NCBI RefSeq assembly: GCF_943373825.1
Contig: NZ_CALSBP010000002.1
Location: 1,849,501-1,913,500, forward strand
Length of the DNA: 64,000 bases
Direction: 5' to 3'
From: Aquimarina spinulae
Lineage (GTDB): Bacteria > Bacteroidota > Bacteroidia > Flavobacteriales > Flavobacteriaceae
Below, one piece after another: positions 1-9,392 of this stretch. The position numbers and the translations under genes are program-made. The notes under the pieces were generated by a model. It ran no database searches and was not told the origin of the DNA. It saw only the letters and a program-made list of their open reading frames with translations. Position 1 is the first letter of the stretch. Every line of letters begins with the position of its first letter.

Positions 1-1
1 G

Positions 2-442
2 AATTCGTTAGATGAATTACTACGTCTATACAATAACGAAAGTATTCCTTATATTTCGGTTTCAACATTAAAAACTATTCAGGATACAGTATTAGTACTG
101 GATGCAAGAGAGAGAAAAGAATATCAGATCAGTCATTTAAAAGAGGCAATTCATGTTGGGTATAATAATTTCAAAATAGATTCTATTACAACACAACCGA
201 TTCCAAAAAACTCACATATAGTCGTCTATTGCAGTATTGGCATTCGATCAGAAGATATCTCAGAACAGCTTAAAAAAGCTGGATATACTAATGTTTATAA
301 TCTGTATGGAGGTATTTTTGAATGGAAAAATAGAGGCTTGCCTATTCTAAACGCTAAAGAAGAATTAACAAATGAAGTCCATACCTATTCTGAAGAATGG
401 AGTAAATGGCTATTTAAAGGAAAAAAAATCTATTCAAATTGA
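2..442 (+). CDS. Rhodanese-domain protein, C-terminal part (truncated by window edge)
   Basis: The gene is open from the first complete codon and ends at TGA 440-442; its start lies outside the window. The visible 146 residues contain a rhodanese fold ending in the active-site loop CSIGIRS (Cys about residue 77 of the visible part), followed by the typical YNLYGGIFEWKNRG tail. Rhodaneses carry a persulfide on this Cys and move sulfur or reduce oxyanions. The next gene starts inside its stop codon region, so the two are co-translated. Its neighbours (DUF2064 transferase, nucleoside phosphorylase, ArsM-like enzyme) place it in an arsenosugar-type operon, where rhodanese genes are commonly seen; its exact role there is inference. 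Confidence 0.85.
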   Translation, partial: NSLDELLRLYNNESIPYISVSTLKTIQDTVLVLDARERKEYQISHLKEAIHVGYNNFKIDSITTQPIPKNSHIVVYCSIGIRSEDISEQLKKAGYTNVYNLYGGIFEWKNRGLPILNAKEELTNEVHTYSEEWSKWLFKGKKIYSN

Positions 443-1044
443 AAGAAAAAAACCTACTTCTAATCTTTACCCGAAATCCAGAATTGGGTAAATGTAAGAC
501 CCGGCTGGCAGCGACTATTGGGGATCAGGCAGCTTTGGATATCTATAAATTTCTGCTACAACATACAGTTGATATTACTAAAAATCTAGACGTTCATAAA
601 GAAGTTCATTATTCTGTAAAAATAAGAGATAATGACTCTTGGAGTCCTAATATTTATACCAAAAAACAGCAGATTGGAGATGATTTGGGACAGCGAATGG
701 AGTATGCTTTTGAAGCAGGTTTTGCTAATGGATATCAAAATATTATCATTATCGGAAGTGATCTGTATGATGTAACCCAAAAAGATATTGAAAATGCATT
801 TCTGGCTTTGGCATCTCATGAGTATGTAATTGGCCCCGCAGAAGATGGAGGATACTATTTATTTGGAATGAAATCCTTAAATTCACAAGTTTTTAAAAAC
901 AAAACCTGGGGAACACAAACTGTTCTTAAGGATACATTAAAAAATATTCAAAACGAAAACCTAAAATTATTAGAAGAACGCAATGATATTGATTATTATG
1001 AAGATATTAAAGACATTGCCGTTTTTCAAAAATTTCTAAGCTAA
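439..1044 (+). CDS. DUF2064 / TIGR04282-type glycosyltransferase-like protein
   Basis: This 201-aa protein begins LLLIFTRNPELGKCKTRLA, the nucleotide-binding start of the DUF2064 (rSAM/selenodomain-associated transferase 1) family, and has the later family motifs IIIGSDLYDV and GPAEDGGYYLFGM. Members have a GT-A-like fold and are expected to transfer a nucleotide-activated group. The start is a TTG at 439-441, overlapping the TGA of the rhodanese gene; the next gene follows after 8 bases. Families TIGR04282 and TIGR04283 recur with ArsM and a radical-SAM enzyme in arsenosugar clusters, and a TIGR04283-like gene is present at 9601. The acceptor is unknown. Confidence 0.85.
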   Translation: MKEKNLLLIFTRNPELGKCKTRLAATIGDQAALDIYKFLLQHTVDITKNLDVHKEVHYSVKIRDNDSWSPNIYTKKQQIGDDLGQRMEYAFEAGFANGYQNIIIIGSDLYDVTQKDIENAFLALASHEYVIGPAEDGGYYLFGMKSLNSQVFKNKTWGTQTVLKDTLKNIQNENLKLLEERNDIDYYEDIKDIAVFQKFLS

Positions 1045-1052
1045 CAAACAAT

Positions 1053-1865
1053 ATGATCAAATACATCGAAGAAACCACAGAATTCCTTCAGAAAAAAGGC
1101 TTTGAAAATCCTGAAATAGGAATCATACTAGGAACAGGATTAGGACAATTAATTAATGAAATAGAGGTCATTAAAGAAGTAAGTTATAATCATATTCCTA
1201 ATTTCCCGACAGCTACTGTAGAATTTCATAAAGGAAAATTAATTTATGGAAAACTGGAAGGTAAAAATGTAATCGTTATGCAAGGGCGTTTTCATCTTTA
1301 TGAAGGATATTCGCTTCAGGATGTGACCTATCCGGTACGTATCATGCATAAACTGGGAATCAAAACCTTATTAGTTTCTAATGCTTCTGGAGCTGTTAAT
1401 CTCGATTTTAAAAAAGGAGAATTAATGCTTATCGATGATCATATTAACTTACAAGGAGGTTCGCCTTTGGCTTTTAAAGGTGTAGAACAATTAGGAAGTC
1501 GTTTTACAGATATGAGTGCTCCTTATAATGCAGATATAAATGCAAAACTCGAATCTATTGCCAGAGAAAATAACATCAATCTTCATAAAGGAGTATATGC
1601 CTCTGTAGTGGGACCTCAACTCGAGACTCGTGCAGAGTATCGTTATCTTAAAATCATCGGTGCAGATGCAGTAGGAATGAGTACGGTTCCCGAAGTGATT
1701 GTTGCTAATCATCTGGATCTGTCTGTAGCCGCTGTTTCTGTTCTTACCGACGAATGCGATCCCGATAATTTAAAACCGATAAATATCGATGAAATTATTG
1801 CAATGGCAGGAAAAGCAGAGCCAGAAATGATACTATTATTTAAAGAATTAATAAAGTCATTGTAA
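1053..1865 (+). CDS. Purine-nucleoside phosphorylase (PNP-I, trimeric type)
   Basis: A 270-aa protein of normal length for the trimeric PNP family. It shows the phosphate loop ILGTGLGQL, GRFHLYEGY, the segment VSNASGAVNLDFKKGELM, and the C-terminal base-binding segment MSTVPEVIVANHLDLSVAAVSVLTD. The enzyme splits purine nucleosides with phosphate to a free base and pentose-1-phosphate in the cytoplasm. It lies 8 bases after the DUF2064 gene and about 100 bases before the ArsM-like gene. In an arsenosugar pathway it could remove adenine from a deoxyadenosyl-arsenical and expose the sugar for glycosylation (inference). General purine salvage is the alternative. Confidence 0.93.
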   Translation: MIKYIEETTEFLQKKGFENPEIGIILGTGLGQLINEIEVIKEVSYNHIPNFPTATVEFHKGKLIYGKLEGKNVIVMQGRFHLYEGYSLQDVTYPVRIMHKLGIKTLLVSNASGAVNLDFKKGELMLIDDHINLQGGSPLAFKGVEQLGSRFTDMSAPYNADINAKLESIARENNINLHKGVYASVVGPQLETRAEYRYLKIIGADAVGMSTVPEVIVANHLDLSVAAVSVLTDECDPDNLKPINIDEIIAMAGKAEPEMILLFKELIKSL

Positions 1866-1963
1866 GTAGTAGTGAAAGTTTTTTTCTCACTTTCCGACAA
1901 AACTGATTATAACCCAAAATAACTTATATTTCCTTCTTAATAGGAAACGACAAAAATTAATAT

Positions 1964-2932
1964 ATGAGCTACTTAAATACCACTCACGATGTGTATAAAG
2001 AAGCAGCATTAACTCCAGATATAGGTTTATGCTGTACTACCAACCCTATCTGGGAACTACCTGGACTTAAGATTCCTAAAATTATGCAGGAAATGAATTA
2101 TGGCTGTGGTAGTACGGTAAATGCACGTGACTTAACTAATTCTCCCAAAGTCCTATATGTTGGCGTTGGGGGCGGAATGGAATTATTACAATTCTCATAT
2201 TTTTCTCGTCAGAAAAGTGGTGTTATAGGAATAGATGTTGTGAATGAAATGTTGGACGCTTCTCGTAAGAATTTTGAAGAAGCTGAAGCTCAAAATGACT
2301 GGTTTAAAAGTGAATTCGTTGATCTAAGGTATGGAGATGCTCTTAATCTTCCTGTAGAAGATAACAGTATTGATGTTGCTGCACAAAATTGTTTGTTTAA
2401 TATTTTTAAAGCCGATGATCTTCGAAAAGCAATCGAAGAAATGTATCGTGTATTAAAACCACATGGAAGATTGGTTATGAGTGATCCAACTTGTGAACAA
2501 CCAATGAATGATACACTACGTAACGACGAGCGATTAAGAGCTTTATGCTTAAGCGGAAGTTTACCTATTGCAGAATATGTAAAAGCACTAACCGATGTAG
2601 GTTTTGGTACTATCGAAATCAGAGCTCGTAAGCCTTACAGAATTTTGGATCCAAAACATTATGATACCGATGAATTGATCTACATTGAGTCTATAGAAGT
2701 AGCAGCAATCAAAGATCCAATGCCAAAAGATGGTCCTTGTGTATTTACAGGAAAAGCAGCTATATACTATGGAGACGAAGATTATTTTGATGATAAAAAA
2801 GGACACGTATTACTAAAAAATCAACCCATAGCAATATGTGATAAAACTGCTAGTGCCATAGCTGATTTAAACAGAGATGATATATTTATTAGCGAGTCTA
2901 CCTACCATTATGATGGAGGTGGGTGCTGTTAA
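1964..2932 (+). CDS. arsM: Arsenosugar-type arsenite S-adenosylmethionine methyltransferase (ArsM)
   Basis: A 322-aa SAM methyltransferase. The SAM-binding motif I is VLYVGVGGGMELLQ, followed by GVIGIDVV and a class I core ending YRVLKPHGRLVMSDPT. Cysteines suited to trivalent arsenic occur at the N terminus (LCCTT), in the middle (YGCGS, SDPTCEQ) and at the very end (GGGCC). This arrangement matches the arsenosugar-biosynthesis ArsM group found beside radical-SAM ArsS genes. It would methylate As(III), giving dimethylarsenic for later deoxyadenosylation. Upstream are PNP and the DUF2064 transferase. A strong terminator follows at 2961, which closes the transcript before the phosphate transporter. 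Confidence 0.85.
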   Translation: MSYLNTTHDVYKEAALTPDIGLCCTTNPIWELPGLKIPKIMQEMNYGCGSTVNARDLTNSPKVLYVGVGGGMELLQFSYFSRQKSGVIGIDVVNEMLDASRKNFEEAEAQNDWFKSEFVDLRYGDALNLPVEDNSIDVAAQNCLFNIFKADDLRKAIEEMYRVLKPHGRLVMSDPTCEQPMNDTLRNDERLRALCLSGSLPIAEYVKALTDVGFGTIEIRARKPYRILDPKHYDTDELIYIESIEVAAIKDPMPKDGPCVFTGKAAIYYGDEDYFDDKKGHVLLKNQPIAICDKTASAIADLNRDDIFISESTYHYDGGGCC

Positions 2933-2960
2933 AAGCGAGGGCTAATTAACTATAACCTGA

Positions 2961-2999
2961 GAAGTCGAAGACAAATATTTGTCTTCGGCTTCTTTTTTT
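2961..2999 (+). terminator. Rho-independent terminator after arsM
   Basis: A 16-base inverted repeat (GAAGTCGAAGACAAAT / ATTTGTCTTCGGCTTC) with one G-U pair is followed by seven T residues. It sits 28 bases after the arsM stop codon. Confidence 0.9.
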
Positions 3000-3081
3000 G
3001 TTTTCTTTTATGGAGACTGTAAGGTAACCCAAAACAATACGTCGGATTATGGACAATTAATTCTTAACTACATACATCCCG

Positions 3082-4200
3082 ATGATATTGATTCTTCTTT
3101 TTATTGCTGCTTGTTTTTTGGCGTATAGTAATGGTGCAAATGATAATTTTAAAGGCGTTGCTACACTCTTCGGAAGTGGAACTACGAATTACAAAAAAGC
3201 AATAAATTGGGCCACAATAACAACATTCTCAGGTTCTGTGGCTGCTATCTTTTTAGCAGAAGAATTGGTAAAAAACTTTTCTGGAAAAGGATTGGTACCT
3301 AATGAATTAATCCAGATGCCAATTTTTGCAATCTCTATTGCTCTTGGAGCTGCTTTTACCGTATTTATTGCTACAAAAATAGGAATGCCTATATCAACAA
3401 CTCATAGCCTTGTAGGTGCTCTTTTTGGCGCCGGAGTAATGGCCATTGGTACCGAGTTTAATTTTGCAAAACTCGGGAAAACGTTTTTAGTTCCTCTTAT
3501 AGTAAGTCCATTAATGGCAGCCGTATTAAGTTTATTATTGTATATCATTTTTAGACATGTCAGGAAAAAATTAAATATTACAAAAAACAGTGGTATCTAT
3601 ATTGATAAAAAACAAGAAGCAGAAGCGATACCAGTGTCTGCACATCATATGAACACAGTTGCTACAGAGACCAAGATCACAACTTCTATTCACCACACTA
3701 AAGTAGAGACCTATAATGGAAAACTATTAGGTATTAATTCACAGAAAATATTAGACAGTTTACATTACCTAAGTGCCGGGATTGTTAGTTTTGCACGAGG
3801 ACTTAACGATACTCCTAAAATTGTAGGCTTACTGTTAATCATTAATGCTTTGGATATTAAGTGGGGGATGATTGCTGTTGCTATAACAATGGCATTAGGA
3901 GGGCTCATAAATGCCAAAAAAGTTGGTGTCATTATGAGTAAAAAAATCACTCCTATGAATTCTGGCCAAGGGTTTACCGCTAACATGATCACTGGTCTAT
4001 TAGTAACCACAGCAAGTATTCATGGCTTACCCGTTTCTACAACACATGTATCTGTCGGTTCTATATTTGGAATTGGTACCGTAACCAAAAAAGCAAATCC
4101 TAAGATGATTTCTAAAATATTATTATCCTGGGTGCTCACACTTCCGATAGCGGCTATTGCTAGCGGATTATTATTTAAGTTACTTCAAAGTATACTATAG
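3082..4200 (+). CDS. PiT-family inorganic phosphate transporter
   Basis: A 372-aa membrane protein with the duplicated PiT signature: SNGANDNFKGVATLFGSG near the N terminus and SFARGLNDTPKIVGLL in the second half. Each half also has a PISTTH or PVSTTH motif (MPISTTHSLVGALFG and LPVSTTHVSVGSIFG). A hydrophilic central loop (about residues 170-215) separates the halves, as is usual. The family takes up metal-phosphate with protons or Na+ and lets arsenate through. Its place next to ArsM-pathway genes is suggestive of arsenate entry, but a separate terminator lies between, so it may simply be the housekeeping phosphate importer. Confidence 0.92.
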   Translation: MILILLFIAACFLAYSNGANDNFKGVATLFGSGTTNYKKAINWATITTFSGSVAAIFLAEELVKNFSGKGLVPNELIQMPIFAISIALGAAFTVFIATKIGMPISTTHSLVGALFGAGVMAIGTEFNFAKLGKTFLVPLIVSPLMAAVLSLLLYIIFRHVRKKLNITKNSGIYIDKKQEAEAIPVSAHHMNTVATETKITTSIHHTKVETYNGKLLGINSQKILDSLHYLSAGIVSFARGLNDTPKIVGLLLIINALDIKWGMIAVAITMALGGLINAKKVGVIMSKKITPMNSGQGFTANMITGLLVTTASIHGLPVSTTHVSVGSIFGIGTVTKKANPKMISKILLSWVLTLPIAAIASGLLFKLLQSIL

Positions 4201-4300
4201 TCAAATTTCAAAACTTACGAAGTTTAATTAAATCCATAAGAGCTTTAAAATCAATAAATTGTTATCTTTAGAAAGCAAATCATTTTAAAGATAAAACATC

Positions 4301-5419
4301 ATGGATAGAAGACAATGGTTAAAATCTACTTCGTTGGGAGGCAGTTTTGCATTATTTGGAGGTATCGGGATCACTAATGCATTAACATTAGACCAAATCA
4401 ATACATTCAATCCCAGATCACTATCAAAACATATACGATTAAGTTCTAATGAGAATCCTTATGGCCCTTCAGAAAAGGTAAGAAAAGCTATCATAGCTGC
4501 TTTTGATCATAGCTGTAGATATCCATATGCATATGCCGATGAATTAGCTGCAATTTTAGCTCAAAAAGAAGGAGTAACCAAAGATCATATTATCATCTGT
4601 GGTGGTTCTACAGAAGGTTTAAAAATCACGGGACTTACTTTTGCCGCAAATGGAGGAGAAATTATTGCGGGGAAGCCTACTTTTCTAGCGATGATGACGT
4701 ATGCTAAGCAATGGGGAGCAGCCGTAAACTGGGTACCGGTGGGTGATGATAAAGGGTACGATATGGCCGAGATCGAAAAACGAATTTCTTCAAAAACAAA
4801 ACTAGTTTTTCTCTGCAACCCCAACAATCCAACTTCTACTATTCTTCCTTCAAAAAAGCTAATAGATTTTTGTGATGCTATTAGTAATAAGACTATTTTA
4901 TTTAGTGATGAAGCTTATTATGACTATATCGAAGATCCTAATTATCCTTCGATGGTCGAACTCGTAAAACAAGAAAAAAATGTCATCGTATCCAGAACAT
5001 TTTCAAAAGTATATGGTATGGCAGGGCTTCGTATTGGTTATCTTATTGCAAAACCAGCTTTAGCAGAAAAACTTAGAAGAAATATGGTGGCTTATAGTAA
5101 TGTTCCTGCTATTGCCGCAGCTAAAGAAGCATTGAATGACAAGGAATTTTATAACTTTAGTCTACAAAAAACCCGGGAAGCAAAAGAAATGATTTATAAA
5201 ACTCTGGATACTTTTAGATTACCTTATGTAAAATCGCATACCAACTTCATCTTCTTTAAATCTGGAAAAGATATACGCACATTACATAAACAAATGTTAG
5301 AAAAAGGAGTCTTAATTGGTAGACCGTTTCCTCCTTTCTTTGATTGGTGTAGAATAAGTACAGGAACTATCGAAGAGGTTACTCTTTTCACCCAGGCGTT
5401 AGCCAGTCTTTATGAGTAA
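4301..5419 (+). CDS. PLP-dependent aminotransferase, HisC-like, with twin-Arg signal
   Basis: A fold-type I aminotransferase of 372 aa. The PLP-binding Lys is K236 in SRTFSKVYGMAGLRIGYL; NPNNPTS and SDEAYYDY are the other cofactor contacts, and the C-terminal RISTGT binds the substrate carboxylate or phosphate. The N terminus reads DRRQWLKSTSLGGSFALFGG, a Tat signal followed by a hydrophobic stretch, so the enzyme is probably exported folded to the periplasm, unusual for a HisC-like enzyme. It stands alone between a transporter and an unknown gene. The closest relatives are histidinol-phosphate aminotransferases, but export argues against a role in histidine synthesis. Confidence 0.85.
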   Translation: MDRRQWLKSTSLGGSFALFGGIGITNALTLDQINTFNPRSLSKHIRLSSNENPYGPSEKVRKAIIAAFDHSCRYPYAYADELAAILAQKEGVTKDHIIICGGSTEGLKITGLTFAANGGEIIAGKPTFLAMMTYAKQWGAAVNWVPVGDDKGYDMAEIEKRISSKTKLVFLCNPNNPTSTILPSKKLIDFCDAISNKTILFSDEAYYDYIEDPNYPSMVELVKQEKNVIVSRTFSKVYGMAGLRIGYLIAKPALAEKLRRNMVAYSNVPAIAAAKEALNDKEFYNFSLQKTREAKEMIYKTLDTFRLPYVKSHTNFIFFKSGKDIRTLHKQMLEKGVLIGRPFPPFFDWCRISTGTIEEVTLFTQALASLYE

Positions 5420-5600
5420 TTTATATAATATTATTATAGATTAGATGTTACATTTAAAGCCATCATTTTTTAAAGAAACAAATCACATAACACACTATAA
5501 ACAGTCTATTAACCCATTAAACATTAGTCTTTTACCCCTTGATCACTGTTTGTATAATACTTTATTTTAAGTTCGAATATTAACAACAAAAAAAACGAGT

Positions 5601-7106
5601 ATGAACTTAGGAGAAGTAAAAATTGCAGTTGGTATCAACGTAGATATTATTAAGGGAATTGTTACTCATTTATATGCTACAGAAGTTATTCCTTCATCAT
5701 TTGAATTTGGAGATATTCAAATTCAAATCAACGAACCAACAATAGAGGTTAGAGAGCCTGCCACTAACAATGCCAGGCTAGGTTTACATATTACCGGTGA
5801 GTTTAAGAATGGAGATTCTGATGCTTCTCCATTTGATATTTGGATGAAACTTAGACCTTTTGTAAGAAGTGTTTCTGGTTCATCTCCCGTTGCTGCATTA
5901 TCTGTTGAAGAGGTAGAAGAAGCTACCCCAGAAGATATCGGTGGACTTGTAGGTACATTTGCTACTGGTTTAATCGATGATATCTTACAAAATATGGATA
6001 TTCCCATTTATAATTCGCTAATCGGAGGAATAGAAGGGTCTGTTTTTGAAGAAGATGAAATTCCTAACCGATCCACCTGGAATACTGATTTCTATCTAGG
6101 AGCTATCTCACAAATAGAACATGTACAGGTTGGATTCCCACCGGGACAGCCACAAAATCCACACGTAAGCGATAGTACGATGTTGGACACTACTCCTGCA
6201 TTAATCGCCACATTAGCATTACCCGGGGAATCTGCTCAAATGCCTGAAAATCATTCTATAGTTCCAGAAAATACCGGAATTCAGATTGTTATATCCAGAG
6301 ATGCTATGGATACCGTATTGGCCAAAAAAGCAGAAGAAAAAGTAGGAGAAAGTATCGAAGGAGCCACCATAAATGCGATGCAAATGAGTATGCATGATTT
6401 AGGAATTGAGATAAGTGGTGAAGCCGAAAAATCGGGAGCAACCATAGAATGGGATGGTGTTTTACTTCTATTTTTTAGAAAATTTTACAATGTAAAAGGC
6501 TCTATTCGCTGGCATGATGGATTTGTAAATGTATTTACTAGTGGAATTGATGTTGATGTAGACATCCCTTGGTATATTAAACTGTTGAGAGCATTTTTAT
6601 TTGTTTTAGGGCCTATTGGCTGGATACTTGACGCCACTTTGATTGCTCCAAAAATAAGTGAAGCAGACGAAGCGCCAGATCTTGTACGAGGAGCTTTTAG
6701 AGAAGAGGTTGGCGAAGCACTTCGGGACATGATTGGTAATGTCGGAGGGCTTTCTGGAGAAGATGAAGTTCCCTTTATGGATTTTGGACAAGATTCCTGG
6801 GTTCTTAATGGGCATTACACACATAGTATTCTTGCTTTTTCAGGACTTAATCGCGATGAAATAGATAATGTAGAACACGATGTATTCGAAATAGAAGGAG
6901 CCCACGGTTCTTCGGTAGGAATGATTAACCTGGCTAGCGGATATCGACTTCATCCCGAAGAATTGGGTAGGTTATTAAAGAAAGGTATTATGGAGATCCC
7001 TAATGTACATGGCGTAGAGGCCGATTTTGGGTTCTATGTTAGAACAAATCCTAATGATGATACTTCAGATAACTTAGTCGATCCTTTAGAGATTCATACA
7101 GATTGA
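5601..7106 (+). CDS. Unknown 501-aa protein, possibly a two-module lipid-binding-like fold
   Basis: I do not recognise this gene. It has no signal peptide. Two regions (about residues 1-150 and 225-400) alternate amphipathic beta strands, such as FEFGDIQIQINEPTIEV and GLHITGEF, with a long helix pair. One hydrophobic stretch, PWYIKLLRAFLFVLGPIGWI (about 318-337), could sit in or on a membrane. The pattern is reminiscent of TULIP-type or P47-like lipid-binding proteins, but that is only a visual impression. The Gly-rich, acidic C terminus contains HGSSVGMINLASGYRLHPEELG. The ATG is preceded by an AT-rich leader. It is monocistronic, with a weak hairpin downstream. Confidence 0.8.
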   Translation: MNLGEVKIAVGINVDIIKGIVTHLYATEVIPSSFEFGDIQIQINEPTIEVREPATNNARLGLHITGEFKNGDSDASPFDIWMKLRPFVRSVSGSSPVAALSVEEVEEATPEDIGGLVGTFATGLIDDILQNMDIPIYNSLIGGIEGSVFEEDEIPNRSTWNTDFYLGAISQIEHVQVGFPPGQPQNPHVSDSTMLDTTPALIATLALPGESAQMPENHSIVPENTGIQIVISRDAMDTVLAKKAEEKVGESIEGATINAMQMSMHDLGIEISGEAEKSGATIEWDGVLLLFFRKFYNVKGSIRWHDGFVNVFTSGIDVDVDIPWYIKLLRAFLFVLGPIGWILDATLIAPKISEADEAPDLVRGAFREEVGEALRDMIGNVGGLSGEDEVPFMDFGQDSWVLNGHYTHSILAFSGLNRDEIDNVEHDVFEIEGAHGSSVGMINLASGYRLHPEELGRLLKKGIMEIPNVHGVEADFGFYVRTNPNDDTSDNLVDPLEIHTD

Positions 7107-7154
7107 TAATCTATAGTTCTATATTTCGTAGAGTTAAGGTAAAAAGTGTCGATT

Positions 7155-7188
7155 TGAGTGCTTCTTCTCCTAAAATCGAAGCACTTGA
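7155..7188 (+). terminator. Weak hairpin after the 501-aa gene
   Basis: GAGTGCTTC and GAAGCACTT can pair over about nine bases around a 12-base loop. There is no good T run, so termination is uncertain. Confidence 0.35.
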
Positions 7189-7317
7189 ATTGACGAATTT
7201 CAGAATTAAAAAACACCAAAAAGTACATCACGTTTAGTTTTTCAAAGAATCTTCATCGTACTCAGAGTTTTATCCGACAGGAAATGTATCTTAGTTAAAT
7301 TAAAAAGTGATTGTCGA

Positions 7318-8223
7318 ATGAAGAACCTATTTTTTATCGTACTAATTTGTGTATTTGTTGCCTGCGGCGGAAGTAAAAAAGCTATTCAGAATACTACTCC
7401 CGATGAGCATACTACAACTAAAAAAAAGGAAAATCCTCCTACAGTTACTGTTCCAGTAGAAGAAAAAGCACCAGATACAACGATTGAAAAAGTAGAACCC
7501 GAAGAAGAAGTTGAAGAAGTTTTACCGCAACAAAAAGAAACAATGACACCAAAAGAAGATCCAAAAACTGGTATCATTGAAGCATTTAATCATCAATCGT
7601 GGAATGATTTACTCCAGAAACATGTTTCTGCTACTGGCACTGTACGTTATATCGGTTTTAAACAAGATTACCTTGTATTAAAATCATATCTAGAAGCATT
7701 ACGTAAAAATATCCCAGCAGAAAACTGGAGCAAATCTGATGTCTTAGCATATTGGATAAATGTATATAATGCATTTACTGTAAAATTAATCCTAGACAAT
7801 TATCCTATAAAAAGCATCAAAGACATTAAGGAACCCTGGGATTTGCGTTTTTTTAAGCTAGGAAACAAATGGTATACTCTTAATGATGTAGAGCATAGAA
7901 TTTTACGAAAAATGGGAGATCCCAGAATTCATTTTGGTATCAATTGTGCCTCTATTTCTTGCCCTCCATTATTAAACAAAGCATTCACAGCTCAAAATGT
8001 GGATCATGAGTTAGAAAAATTAACTATTGACTTTATCAATGATACTAAACGAAATACAATAACTCCTAGCAGTGTTCAACTCTCTAAAATATTTACCTGG
8101 TTTGCAAAAGATTTTAAAACCGAGGGTTCTTTAATTCATTTTTTAAATAAATACTCTAGAATTACTATTAATTCTAATGCAAAAAAGAGCTTCAAAAAAT
8201 ACAATTGGAACTTAAATGAATAG
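7318..8223 (+). CDS. DUF547 lipoprotein
   Basis: A 301-aa protein with a lipoprotein signal (LICVFVACGG, acylated Cys at 16), then a low-complexity Pro/Glu/Lys/Thr linker to about residue 90, then a complete DUF547 domain. The family landmarks are WINVYNAFTVKLILDNYP, the IHFGINCASISCPPL cysteine segment, and a C-terminal KSFKKYNWNLNE. DUF547 has no established biochemical activity; the conserved CASxSCP segment suggests a thiol or catalytic site. It is the first of two adjacent paralogs in this stretch, with further copies at 16405 and a vestige at 9357. DUF547 genes recur in arsenosugar-type clusters (family association; function unknown). Confidence 0.9.
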   Translation: MKNLFFIVLICVFVACGGSKKAIQNTTPDEHTTTKKKENPPTVTVPVEEKAPDTTIEKVEPEEEVEEVLPQQKETMTPKEDPKTGIIEAFNHQSWNDLLQKHVSATGTVRYIGFKQDYLVLKSYLEALRKNIPAENWSKSDVLAYWINVYNAFTVKLILDNYPIKSIKDIKEPWDLRFFKLGNKWYTLNDVEHRILRKMGDPRIHFGINCASISCPPLLNKAFTAQNVDHELEKLTIDFINDTKRNTITPSSVQLSKIFTWFAKDFKTEGSLIHFLNKYSRITINSNAKKSFKKYNWNLNE

Positions 8224-8601
8224 TAAAAACACCACAATATTTTACTCATTTCTTGTCTGACTTTTATTCCAATCCAAAATTTCAGAGAAAATAAATAGTT
8301 GATTCTGGCTTTTTAAAAAGTTAAAGTTTACCTAAAAACCTTAATCTAATACTGGCAGAGTTACTCTAATTATTCAAAAAACCATTATCGCTATTAAATA
8401 CTGATAATCAAATACTTAAGACCTGCTATTTAATCACAAGCTACCTCTTCTCCTTATACGTTGCACTTCTAATCATTCACCCAAAAATCAGCTGAAACTA
8501 AATTTTAACTGTAAGTTCATTTCTTGATTCTCTACTAAAACCATAGATTTTAAAAGAAGAGTTACTAAAAATTAAATAATAACCATCTAAAACCTAAAAA
8601 A
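8224..8601. other. Gene-free gap between two DUF547 genes
   Basis: This 378-base AT-rich stretch contains no credible ORF, no clear terminator and no recognisable decayed gene in any frame I read. It may carry the promoter of the second DUF547 gene, but I see no clean TAnnTTTG box. Confidence 0.5.
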
Positions 8602-9351
8602 ATGAAAGCTCCCAAAATTATATTAGTGTTATTTGCCATATTATCTTTAAATCAGATTCAATCACAAAACAGTTTTGATCACATCCTTTGGGATCAAGCA
8701 TTACTCCTAAATGTATCTGATGACGGACTAGTGGATTATAATGGATTTATGAGAGATAGCTCTCAATTATACAGATATTTTAAACAACTTTCTGATAACC
8801 CGCCTCAAGAAAGTTGGACAAGAGAAGAGAAATTAGCGTATTGGATTAATGCTTACAATGCTTATACTATAAAACTTGTTATAGATAGCTACCCATTAAA
8901 AAGTATCAAAGACCTTGAAGATCCCTGGGGTAAAAAATTCTTCAAAATTGATGGAGTATGGTATAGTTTGGGTGAGTTAGAACACAAGATTTTAAGAAAA
9001 TTTGGGGATCCAAGAATTCACTTTGCTATTAATTGTGCATCGATTTCTTGCCCCGTGGTATGGAACAGAGCTTATACTGCAGACAACCTTAATACTGCTT
9101 TGGATAGCCAAACTGAAAAATTTATTAACGACCCTACCCGAAATACAATTACAAAAGACAAAGTCATAGTTTCGAAAATATTTAGCTGGTATAAAAGAGA
9201 TTTTAAAGTAAATGGTGGTGATGTTAAGGATTTTATTAACAGATACGCTGCGATAAAAATTGAAAAACAATCAAAAAAAGGGTATAAAGAATACAACTGG
9301 GGATTAAATGAACAGTCAAAAGATTATCCTTCGGCAGTTGTACTGGATTAG
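8602..9351 (+). CDS. Secreted DUF547 protein
   Basis: A 249-aa protein with a Sec signal peptide (MKAPKIILVLFAILSLNQIQS) and a DUF547 domain filling the rest. It has YWINAYNAYTIKLVIDSYPLKSIKD, IHFAINCASISCPVVW and the C-terminal KKGYKEYNWGLNE. It lacks the lipobox and long linker of its upstream paralog, so it is probably soluble in the periplasm. About 50 bases after its stop a second, very similar KKGNKEYGWSLN coding segment is found (9357-9392), which suggests a further paralog once followed. Confidence 0.9.
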   Translation: MKAPKIILVLFAILSLNQIQSQNSFDHILWDQALLLNVSDDGLVDYNGFMRDSSQLYRYFKQLSDNPPQESWTREEKLAYWINAYNAYTIKLVIDSYPLKSIKDLEDPWGKKFFKIDGVWYSLGELEHKILRKFGDPRIHFAINCASISCPVVWNRAYTADNLNTALDSQTEKFINDPTRNTITKDKVIVSKIFSWYKRDFKVNGGDVKDFINRYAAIKIEKQSKKGYKEYNWGLNEQSKDYPSAVVLD

Positions 9352-9356
9352 AAAAC

Positions 9357-9392
9357 AAAAAAGGGAATAAAGAATATGGTTGGAGTTTAAAT
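9357..9392 (+). pseudogene. Vestigial DUF547 C-terminal segment
   Basis: These 36 bases read KKGNKEYGWSLN and match the KKGYKEYNWGLN end of the preceding DUF547 gene at amino-acid and nucleotide level, offset by 83 bases. No upstream domain is left. It ends at the exact left boundary of the inverted-repeat element at 9393. Confidence 0.6.
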
